Assembly (NCBI GenBank): GCA_964431545.1
Contig: CAYSLC010000291.1
Span: 1 to 5,891, forward strand
Length of the DNA: 5,891 nucleotides
Direction: 5' to 3'
From: CAYSLC01 sp964431545
GTDB taxonomy: Bacteria > Desulfobacterota > Desulfobacteria > Desulfobacterales > JAABSP01
The position numbers and the translations under genes are program-made. The notes below the pieces were generated by a model. That model was not told the DNA's origin, did no database searches, and saw nothing but the letters and a program-made list of their open reading frames with translations. Below are positions 1 through 5,256 of the stretch, piece by piece (within the stretch, counting starts at the first letter, position 1; every line of letters begins with the position of its first letter).

Positions 1-14
1 ATCTCCAGCGCCAT
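1..14 (-). CDS. Start of downstream gene, probably ABC transporter ATP-binding subunit (5' end only)
   Basis: Only the first four codons (Met-Ala-Leu-Glu) and part of a fifth are inside the window. The start is supported by a strong Shine-Dalgarno run, AGGGAGG, which begins within the permease stop codon and ends about seven bases before the ATG. The gap to the permease stop is 12 bp, so the two genes are almost certainly co-transcribed. In nitrate/taurine/sulfonate importers the permease is normally followed or preceded by the ATPase subunit, so that is the best guess. It rests on context alone, because no Walker motif is visible in this fragment. Confidence 0.5.
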
Positions 15-19
15 CGGAT

Positions 20-26
20 GCCCTCC
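20..26 (-). promoter_or_regulatory. Ribosome binding site for the gene starting at 14
   Basis: The minus strand reads AGGGAGG just after the T of the permease TAG stop and a few bases before the ATG at 14. The overlap of stop codon and Shine-Dalgarno sequence suggests that translation of the next gene is coupled to that of the permease. Confidence 0.55.
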
Positions 27-812
27 CTACCGCCAGCGCACCAGCCGCCCCTCCAGGAGCCGGAGGGCGTGGTCGATGAGAAGGCCGATGAGGCCGATGA
101 CGGCCATGCCGGCGAGCACCTCGTCGGCCCGCTGGATGTCCCTCGCCGTCATGATCATGTACCCCAGGCCGTACCCCTGCCGCACGCCGGTGAACTCCGC
201 CGCCACCAGGGTCATCCAGCCGATCCCCATGCCGATCCGGACGCCGGTGAGGATGCTGGGGACCGCCCCCGGGATCAGGACCTTGAAGAAGATGTCCCGC
301 TCCTTGGCGTTGAGGGTGCGGGCCGCCTCGATGAGCAGGGGGTCGATGGACCGGACCCCGGTGATGGTGTCGAGGAGGATCGGGAAGAAGACCCCCAAAA
401 AGATGATGAAGGCGGCCGATCGGATCCCGATGCCGAACCAGAGGATGGCGATGGGGATCCACGCCAGGGGCGGGATGGGGCGGAGGATCTCCACCAGGGG
501 CGTGAACAGGCGGTAAAGGCGGCCGGACCACCCCAGGAGGATCCCCAGCGGCACGGCGGCGGCCACGGCGACGGCGAAGCCGGCCCCCACCCGGAGCAGG
601 CTGTGGAGGATGTGGTGGTGGAGGGGATGGCCCGGCGGCATCCCCAGGGCCGCCAGGTCCCGCAGGCCCAGGGCCACCTGTACCGGGGAGGGCAGTTTGT
701 AGGCCGGGACCAGGCCCAGCGCGCAGACCCCCTGCCAGAGGAGCAGGCAGAGGACGGGGACGATCAGCCGCTCCGCCGTCCGGCTACGGGGAAGGCGGGG
801 GCGTCGTTCCAA
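27..812 (-). CDS. ABC transporter permease, nitrate/taurine/sulfonate (SsuC/TauC/NrtB) type
   Basis: Inner-membrane permease subunit of a binding-protein-dependent importer for a small solute. From the TTG at 812 it is about 261 residues, the usual size for TauC/SsuC/NrtB. The first membrane segment lies at about residues 16-35 (VPVLCLLLWQGVCALGLV). Others follow around 75-95, 115-150, 195-210 and 235-250. The cytoplasmic EAA loop is clear at about 162-190 (EAARTLNAKERD ... IPGAVPSILTG), as is the family-typical C-terminal stretch GYGLGYMIMTARD followed by a last helix and a basic tail (RLVRWR). The family Gly of the EAA loop (EAAxxxG) is Asn here. The open frame runs back to 1058, but that extension lies antiparallel to nothing and overlaps the AIR-synthase C-domain in another frame with low-complexity Ser/Pro/Arg residues, so I reject it. 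TTG at 812 is the only nearby start codon, its ribosome site is weak, and it overlaps the upstream gene by about 29 bp. The substrate is unknown; nitrate, taurine, sulfonates, cyanate and pyrimidine precursors are all handled by this family. Confidence 0.88.
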   Translation of the reverse strand: MERRPRLPRSRTAERLIVPVLCLLLWQGVCALGLVPAYKLPSPVQVALGLRDLAALGMPPGHPLHHHILHSLLRVGAGFAVAVAAAVPLGILLGWSGRLYRLFTPLVEILRPIPPLAWIPIAILWFGIGIRSAAFIIFLGVFFPILLDTITGVRSIDPLLIEAARTLNAKERDIFFKVLIPGAVPSILTGVRIGMGIGWMTLVAAEFTGVRQGYGLGYMIMTARDIQRADEVLAGMAVIGLIGLLIDHALRLLEGRLVRWR

Positions 813-1239
813 AGCGGATACCGGTGATGGCGTCTTTCCGGAAATCGAAGAGGGTCCGGGTTCCGGACGGACCGGCCACTTCCACCAGGGGACCGCCGGT
901 GATCTCCCCGATGACGGCGGCGGTGATCCCCCGTTCGGCGAACAGGGAGAGGATCGGGGCGACGTTTTCCGCCGCCGCGGAGAGGACGAAGCCGAAGCTC
1001 TGGAAGCAGGTGAGCCAGTCGATGAGCGCGATTCCAGGGGGAACCGGGATGGCCTCAAGATCGATCCTTGCCCCGGTTCCGGAGTTCTCCGCCAGGATGG
1101 CGGTGGTCCCCAGGATCCCCGCGTTGCTCACGTCCTTGGCCGCCGCCGCATACCCCAGCTCGGCGATGAGGGGCAGCGCTTCCAGCCGGTGGCGCAGAAC
1201 CTCGGGGGATTTGCCGGAGTTGGCGTCCCAGCTCGTCAC
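784..1239 (-). CDS. AIR-synthase-related protein, Sll0787-like: C-terminal domain, in a separate frame
   Basis: This is the second half of a PurM/AIR-synthase-like protein. About 151 residues are read from a GTG at 1239, starting VTSWDANSGKSPE. The sequence matches the C-terminal AIRS_C part of the Sll0787 family as I remember it: the AAAKDVSNAGILGT stretch near residues 33-46 (glycine-rich, substrate/phosphate binding in the superfamily), an IDLEAIPVPPG segment, QSFGFVLSA, and the late ITAAVIGEITGG strand. It continues the domain upstream but in the -1 frame. The N-terminal half ends at TGA (1238-1236) and this half can start at the overlapping GTG, giving a GTGA junction. Reading both halves as one protein would need one extra base near 1240-1260. 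It could therefore be a real split subunit made by coupled re-initiation, a frameshift mutation, or an assembly error in a G-rich run. Only a weak GGGA stands near the expected ribosome-site distance. The family assignment is firm; the independent start is uncertain. Confidence 0.72.
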   Translation of the reverse strand: MTSWDANSGKSPEVLRHRLEALPLIAELGYAAAAKDVSNAGILGTTAILAENSGTGARIDLEAIPVPPGIALIDWLTCFQSFGFVLSAAAENVAPILSLFAERGITAAVIGEITGGPLVEVAGPSGTRTLFDFRKDAITGIRFGTTPPPSP

Positions 1240-1802
1240 CGACCGGCATCCCGCCCGGCCGCCAGGACGATGCGGTCCCCGGCCCGGGCCTGGTGGCTCC
1301 GGAGCAGGGCCTTGGCCCACCCCAGGATCGCCACGCTCAGGTCCGGAAGATCGGCCGGGGCGTCCGGGTGGAGGTGGCCCCCCAGCATGGGGACCCGGAG
1401 CTTGTGGCACCCCTTCTCGATCCCCCGGATGATGGCCGACCGCTGCTCGGGGTCGCCGCTGGCCATGACATTGACCATCCCCAGGGGGCGGCCCCCCATG
1501 GCGAAGATGTCGTTGACCGTCACCATCACCGCCGCCTTGCCCGCGGCGTACGGTTCGTTGACCAGCAGGCGCCGCATCATGCCGTCGGCCGCCAGCAGGA
1601 GGAACCCGTCGTTCCAGGGGATCACCGCCGCGTCGTCGCCGTAGTTGGGGAGCTGGGGGCCGTATCCGTGGGTGGTCCGGAGGAGATCGATGACCTCCCG
1701 GATGGGCCGTTTCCGCTCGATGCCCACGTAGCCCCGCACGGACGCCGCGATGGCGTCCAGGTCGATTCCGCCCGGATCGGCGACTTTTTGGGCGGTACCC
1801 AT
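1236..1802 (-). CDS. AIR-synthase-related protein, Sll0787-like (NitF-type): N-terminal ATP-binding domain
   Basis: 188 residues from the ATG at 1802, which overlaps the stop of the radical SAM-GNAT gene by one base (TGATG) and has a good ribosome site 8 bases upstream. The domain is the N-terminal half of the PurM/SelD/ThiL fold, which binds ATP and Mg: GDDAAVIP at 55-62, a LLLAADGM strand at 68-75, VTVNDIFAMGGRP at 94-106 and the LGGH strand at 140-143. Sll0787-family proteins are encoded next to the radical SAM and GNAT proteins in Nit1C (nitrilase) clusters, where they are sometimes fused to the GNAT. Their chemical reaction is not established; ATP-dependent activation of an amide or acid is the superfamily norm. 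The frame ends at TGA just after GDRIVLAAGRDAGR, exactly at the link to the C-terminal domain, which resumes in the -1 frame. If the two parts are one protein, the total is about 339 residues, normal for the family. Confidence 0.85.
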   Translation of the reverse strand: MGTAQKVADPGGIDLDAIAASVRGYVGIERKRPIREVIDLLRTTHGYGPQLPNYGDDAAVIPWNDGFLLLAADGMMRRLLVNEPYAAGKAAVMVTVNDIFAMGGRPLGMVNVMASGDPEQRSAIIRGIEKGCHKLRVPMLGGHLHPDAPADLPDLSVAILGWAKALLRSHQARAGDRIVLAAGRDAGR

Positions 1803-3394
1803 CAATCCCTCTCCTTTCCGAACGGCTCCTGGTCTTCGTCGAGATTTGCCGCCATGACCTGGTGGGGCCGGCCGTGGTGTTCGATAGTCGTTCCCACCGG
1901 CCGCCATCCGATCTTTTTGAAGAACGGGACGTTCCGCTCCTGGATGAAGGCCGTGAACTTGACCGCCCCCTCCCGGCGCACCCGCCGGACCGCCTCCTTC
2001 ACCAGGAGGCGTCCGGCCCGGAAGGAGCGATTCGGTTTCCGGACCGCCAGCCGGCCGCCGATCCACGCGCCGGGCTCGGCCGGGTCCCGGTAGGCCCGCA
2101 CCGTACCGATGATCCGGCCGTTCTCCTCCAGGACCAGGTGGACGGCCGTCTCGTCGTGGATGTCCCGGTCGGACGTGGAAAAGAGCCCCTGCTCCGCCAC
2201 GAAGACCTCGCGGCGGATCGCCATGGCCTCGGCCAGCTCCCCTTGCGTGCGGGCGGCGTGGCAGACGAGCCGGTCGTGCGGGGTTTCGTGGAGGGGGAGC
2301 CCGGAGCAGGCCCCGCACCGGACGCAGCCGGCGAGACACCGGTCCGACGACAGGCCCTTCCGGGCGAGGATTTCGGCGACCTTCGGGTAGATCCGCTTCA
2401 TGATCTCCGGGTCGGGGGGGGCCGCGTGCTCCAGCCCCGACCCCGGCACCGGCCGCAGGGGCACCACATAGGGGTAGACCCCCAGGTCGGCCAGGATTTC
2501 GCTTCCCTGGACCACCGATGCCGGCGGCTCCCCCAGGCCGGCGATGAGGAAGCTGCTAACCTGGTTGGGACCGAAGAGATCCACGGCCCGGCGCCAGGCG
2601 GCGACGTATCGGTCCATCCCCAATGCCGCCTTGGCCGGGGCGGCCCGGGCCAGGGTTTCGGGATGGAACGACTCCACGTGGATGCCCACGGTGTCGGCCC
2701 CCGACGCCTTGAGTTCGTCCATCCGGGCCGGATCACCGGGCGGGGCGAACTGGACGTGGACCGGCAGCCCGGCGGCGGCCTTCACCGCCCGGACGCACGC
2801 CGCCAGGTGGGGGAGTTCGCTGCCCGGCGGATCACCGGTTCCGGAGGTGAGCACCACGTGGGCGACGCCGTCCGAATCCCTGGCGGCCCGGGCGACCTCG
2901 GCCAGCTGGTCCGGCCGCTTCCGGGGGAGGGCGGTCCCGTTTCTCAGGGAGACCCCCGTGCCGCAGAACCGGCATCGGCGTCGGGTGTTCCAGTTGACGC
3001 ACCCCTGGAGGACGGTGGTGGCCAGGCAGTCCCGGCCGTGGAGGAGGGCGATCTTGGGGTACGGGATCCCGTCGGCGGTGGACCGACTGTAAAACGCCGG
3101 CTCCGGGATGATCCGGACCGGGAATCGTTCCGTATCCCACCGGAACAAGGAGAAGCCGTCGTCCCCGGACGCCAGATGGTAGGGGGACCGGGCCACATAG
3201 GGGGCGGAGATGGGGGCGTTGACCGGCCGTCCCTCGATCAGCAGGGCCCGGCCCTCCGCGGGTCCGGCCCCGCCCCGTCTCCCCCGGATCTCCGGGGGAA
3301 CGCGCACGCCCAGGCTCTGCACCTCGGCGACGACATCCCGGAGGTTCGGGGTCTTACGGGGCCGGGAAGACGGAATGGAATCGGGAATCGACAT
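1802..3394 (-). CDS. Radical SAM (MSMEG_0568-like) / GNAT N-acetyltransferase (Sll0786-like) fusion protein
   Basis: 530 residues carrying two Nit1C-cluster activities in one chain. Residues about 1-370 are a radical SAM enzyme. C132, C141 and C144 (GCVNWNTRRRCRFCGTG) form a C-x8-C-x2-C motif, wider than the classical C-x3-C-x2-C and like the motif I recall for MSMEG_0568-type proteins. The barrel follows with VVLTSGTGDPPG (181-192), VHVQFAPPG (212-220), VGIHVESFHPETL (236-248), SSFLIAGLGE (280-289) and YVVPLRPVPGSG (309-320). C353, C357, C360 and C363 close this half and may bind a second Fe-S cluster. Residues about 376-525 are a GNAT domain: AIRREVFVAEQGLF (392-405), HLVLEENGRIIGTVRAY (419-435), GGRLAV (446-451), a degenerate acetyl-CoA loop RSFRAGRLL (456-464), TAFIQERNVPFFKKIGW (481-497) and HHGRPHQVMAA (506-516). 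In the usual clusters these are separate proteins, the GNAT sometimes being fused to the AIR-synthase protein instead. The ATG at 3394 lacks a good ribosome site but is the first start in the frame and fits the family's N-terminus. The reaction and substrate are unknown. Confidence 0.88.
   Translation of the reverse strand: MSIPDSIPSSRPRKTPNLRDVVAEVQSLGVRVPPEIRGRRGGAGPAEGRALLIEGRPVNAPISAPYVARSPYHLASGDDGFSLFRWDTERFPVRIIPEPAFYSRSTADGIPYPKIALLHGRDCLATTVLQGCVNWNTRRRCRFCGTGVSLRNGTALPRKRPDQLAEVARAARDSDGVAHVVLTSGTGDPPGSELPHLAACVRAVKAAAGLPVHVQFAPPGDPARMDELKASGADTVGIHVESFHPETLARAAPAKAALGMDRYVAAWRRAVDLFGPNQVSSFLIAGLGEPPASVVQGSEILADLGVYPYVVPLRPVPGSGLEHAAPPDPEIMKRIYPKVAEILARKGLSSDRCLAGCVRCGACSGLPLHETPHDRLVCHAARTQGELAEAMAIRREVFVAEQGLFSTSDRDIHDETAVHLVLEENGRIIGTVRAYRDPAEPGAWIGGRLAVRKPNRSFRAGRLLVKEAVRRVRREGAVKFTAFIQERNVPFFKKIGWRPVGTTIEHHGRPHQVMAANLDEDQEPFGKERD
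1811..1815 (-). promoter_or_regulatory. Ribosome binding site of the AIR-synthase-related gene
   Basis: AGGAG, within the longer purine run AAAGGAGAGGG at 1817-1807, lies 8 bases before the ATG at 1802 and inside the last codons of the radical SAM-GNAT gene. With the TGATG stop/start overlap, this decides the start codon and implies translational coupling. Confidence 0.75.
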
Positions 3395-3413
3395 GAGATC
3401 GATGGGCCGGAGG

Positions 3414-3439
3414 CGGCGCCGGCGAATGGACCGGCGCCG
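3414..3439 (-). terminator. GC-rich hairpin between mmsA and the radical SAM-GNAT gene
   Basis: Perfect 9-bp inverted repeat (CGGCGCCGG / CCGGCGCCG) with an 8-base loop, starting about 19 bases after the mmsA stop and ending about 20 bases before the next ATG. No T-run follows on the minus strand, so it is not a classical intrinsic terminator. It may be a weak attenuating or mRNA-stabilising stem that separates expression of mmsA from the downstream genes, or it may mask the ribosome site of the fusion gene. Confidence 0.4.
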
Positions 3440-3457
3440 TCCCCTCGACCGTTTTCC

Positions 3458-5071
3458 CTATTTCTTGTCGTCCACCGGCATCGACGAGATGGTGCCGTCC
3501 CAGGTGTCGACTTTGCAGCTTCCGGCCTCCTCATCCTCGGAGAACCAGGTGTTGGTGACGCATTTGGACTCGGTGTAGAAGCAGATCCCGTCCCGGCCCA
3601 TGACGTGGAGGTCGCCGAAGAAGGACTGCTTGTGGCCGGTGAAGCCGAAGATCCCCAGGGGCACCGGGATTCCCACGTTGATCCCCACCATGCCCGCGTG
3701 GGTCTCCTTGGCGAAGGTGCGGGCAAAATAGCCGTTCTGGGTGTAGATCACGGAGCCGTTGGCGAACCGGCTGTTGTTCATGATCTCCAGCCCCTCCTCG
3801 AAGCACTCGACCCGCTTGATGCACAGGACCGGCCCGAAGATCTCCTCCCGGCCGACACTCATCTCCTCGGTGACCTTGTCGAAGATGGAGGGCCCCAGCC
3901 AGAAGCCCCCTTCGTACCCCTTGGGGGGCGTGGGGTTCCGGCCGTCGACGATCAGCTCGGCCCCCTCCTCGATCCCCTTCTCGATCCAGTCGGTGACGAA
4001 CTTCAGGTGCCCGGCGTTCATGATCGGCCCCATGCCGGTGTCCGGATCCCAGGCAGGCCCCAGGTTCAGCTCGGCCGCGAACTTCTTCAGGTATCCGATC
4101 AGCTCGTCGGCGATGGCGTTCTCCACCACGATGACCGGACAGGCCATGCAGCGGGCCCCGGCGCATCCGCAGTAGGCGTTGATGATGCCCCGGGCCGTCC
4201 GTTCCAGCTTGCAGTCGCGCATCACCAGGGCGTGGTTTTTGGCCTCGGTGAGGGCCTGGACCCGTTTGCCGTGGGCCGCGGCGGTGGCGTAGATGTGCTT
4301 GCCCACCGCGGTGGAGCCGACAAAGGAGACGCCCATGATGTCGGGATGCTTCATGAACGATTCGGCTTCGTTGCGGCCGCAGGTGACGACGTTGAGGACG
4401 CCGTCGGGCAGGCCCGCCTCCCGCCAGAGTTCCATGAGTCGCATGGAGGACTGGGGCACGAAGCTGGCCGCCTTGAGGACCATGGTGTTGCCGGTGGCGA
4501 TGCACAGAGGGGCCATCCAGCCGTGGGGGATCATGGCCGGGAAGTTCCACGGCGCGATGCCCGCGAAGACGCCCATGGGCTCCCGGTAGAGGACGGTGTC
4601 GTAGTTCTGGCTGCAGTTCATCAGGGACTCGCCCTTCATCAGGTGCGGGGTCCCGCAGGCGAACTCCACCACCTCGTTGACCTTGAGCACGTCGCCCATG
4701 GATTCCCGGTAGTTCTTGCCCTCTTCCGACGCTAGCAGAACGGTCAGCTCCTCCAGGTGCTTGTCCACCAGCTCCTTCATCTTGTAGTGGACCTGGACCC
4801 GCTTGCTCACCGGGGTGTTGGCCCACTCCGGATAGGCGGCCTTGGCGGCGGCGATGGCGCCGTCCACCTCCTCCTGGGTGCAGGAGGGCGCCCTGGCGAT
4901 GACTTCGCCCGTGGAGGCGTTGTAGCAGTCCATGAACTTGTCGCTCTTGGACATGAGCCACTGGCCCCCCGCGTGGTACTTGAGGATCTTCGGCTGGTCA
5001 GCCTCCTCCTGTACGAAGTAGCGTCCATCGGCTTCCCGCACGGGGGTGAAACTATCTTTCTCCATCAACAT
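3458..5071 (-). CDS. mmsA: CoA-acylating methylmalonate/malonate-semialdehyde dehydrogenase-like aldehyde dehydrogenase
   Basis: Cytoplasmic NAD-dependent aldehyde dehydrogenase. The MmsA family converts (methyl)malonate semialdehyde, CoA and NAD to propionyl- or acetyl-CoA, CO2 and NADH, in valine, beta-alanine or inositol breakdown. At 537 residues it is somewhat longer than the usual roughly 490-500, with a short N-terminal extension and an acidic C-terminal tail. Visible motifs are APWNFPAMIP at 173-182 (oxyanion Asn176), FVGSTAVG at 250-257 (cofactor loop), EAKNHALVM at 276-284 in place of the general-base ELGGK of ordinary aldehyde dehydrogenases (an MmsA trait), the nucleophile Cys308 in GARCMA, EIFGPVL at 410-416, and the family's C-terminal GINVGIPVPLG and FTGHKQSFFGDLH. 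The ATG at 5071 is chosen because AAAGGAG lies 7 bases upstream; an in-frame ATG two codons later is less well placed. Neighbours are an arginase-family gene upstream and the Nit1C-like genes 63 bp downstream. The exact semialdehyde is not determinable; a related acylating or non-acylating aldehyde dehydrogenase role remains possible. Confidence 0.9.
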   Translation of the reverse strand: MLMEKDSFTPVREADGRYFVQEEADQPKILKYHAGGQWLMSKSDKFMDCYNASTGEVIARAPSCTQEEVDGAIAAAKAAYPEWANTPVSKRVQVHYKMKELVDKHLEELTVLLASEEGKNYRESMGDVLKVNEVVEFACGTPHLMKGESLMNCSQNYDTVLYREPMGVFAGIAPWNFPAMIPHGWMAPLCIATGNTMVLKAASFVPQSSMRLMELWREAGLPDGVLNVVTCGRNEAESFMKHPDIMGVSFVGSTAVGKHIYATAAAHGKRVQALTEAKNHALVMRDCKLERTARGIINAYCGCAGARCMACPVIVVENAIADELIGYLKKFAAELNLGPAWDPDTGMGPIMNAGHLKFVTDWIEKGIEEGAELIVDGRNPTPPKGYEGGFWLGPSIFDKVTEEMSVGREEIFGPVLCIKRVECFEEGLEIMNNSRFANGSVIYTQNGYFARTFAKETHAGMVGINVGIPVPLGIFGFTGHKQSFFGDLHVMGRDGICFYTESKCVTNTWFSEDEEAGSCKVDTWDGTISSMPVDDKK

Positions 5072-5078
5072 CTGTGAT

Positions 5079-5085
5079 CTCCTTT
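5079..5085 (-). promoter_or_regulatory. Ribosome binding site of mmsA
   Basis: AAAGGAG on the minus strand, 7 bases before the ATG at 5071. It supports that start over the in-frame ATG at 5065. The stop codon of a 12-codon leader frame (5123-5085) touches this site. Confidence 0.75.
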
Positions 5086-5123
5086 CATTGGACGGCCGCC
5101 GCGGCGGCCATGTCGGTTACCAT
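5085..5123 (-). other. Possible 12-codon leader peptide upstream of mmsA
   Basis: A short frame, Met-Val-Thr-Asp-Met-Ala-Ala-Ala-Ala-Ala-Val-Gln-stop, ends with a TGA that overlaps the first base of the mmsA ribosome site. It holds five consecutive Ala codons, which coincide with a perfect palindrome. Its own ribosome site is poor (AAGACAAGAGAACAG precedes it), so translation is doubtful. If translated, it could couple to or attenuate mmsA. It may equally be chance in GC-rich DNA. Confidence 0.2.
5094..5109. repeat. 16-bp perfect palindrome in the mmsA leader
   Basis: GGCCGCCGCGGCGGCC reads identically on both strands and lies 23-38 bases upstream of the mmsA start. It could be an operator or a stem in the leader mRNA close to the ribosome site. 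The 185-bp stretch 5072-5256 holds no gene. It also contains smaller inverted repeats: TCCGGT-TTG-ACCGGA at 5195-5209, CCGGCGCCGG at 5171-5180 and CGGTT-CGA-AACCG at 5148-5160. I see no convincing -35/-10 or sigma-54 promoter there. Confidence 0.45.
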
Positions 5124-5256
5124 CTGTTCTCTTGTCTTCCACGCATTCGGTTCGAAACCGCCCCCGTCTTCCGGCGCCGGGACCGGCCGATCCCTCCGGT
5201 TTGACCGGATGGGACGAGGCGCGGCCATGGCTGGAGGGGAAGGGTCGGGGCAGCGA

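Noticed and set aside
813..1058. N-terminal extension of the permease frame up to an ATG at 1058
   Set aside because: The extra 82 residues are Ser/Pro/Arg-rich and overlap the well-conserved AIR-synthase C-terminal domain in another frame. Family length and motifs fit a start near 812.
1236..1245. TGA read through as selenocysteine, or programmed -1 frameshifting, in the AIR-synthase-related gene (a SelD-superfamily relative)
   Set aside because: The frame after the TGA is not homologous to the family, so read-through would not restore the protein. No X-XXY-YYZ slippery heptamer is present at the junction, so coupled re-initiation, a mutation or an error is simpler.
1862..4735. A 957-codon open frame on the plus strand
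   Set aside because: It lies antisense to three well-recognised genes, is low-complexity Gly/Pro/Asp/Arg/Val-rich and has no family motif. Long antisense frames of this kind are common in GC-rich DNA.
5146..5162. GGTTCGAAACC resembling a tRNA T-arm
   Set aside because: The flanking bases do not complete a 5-bp T-stem, and no acceptor or anticodon arm can be built around it.
5201..5207. TTGACC as a -35 promoter element
   Set aside because: It lies on the plus strand, pointing into the arginase-family gene, with no suitable -10 at the right distance and no plus-strand gene to serve.
5195..5209. Small inverted repeat after the arginase-family gene as its terminator
   Set aside because: The stem is only 6 bp with a 3-base loop and is followed by GGGATCGG on the minus strand rather than a T-run.
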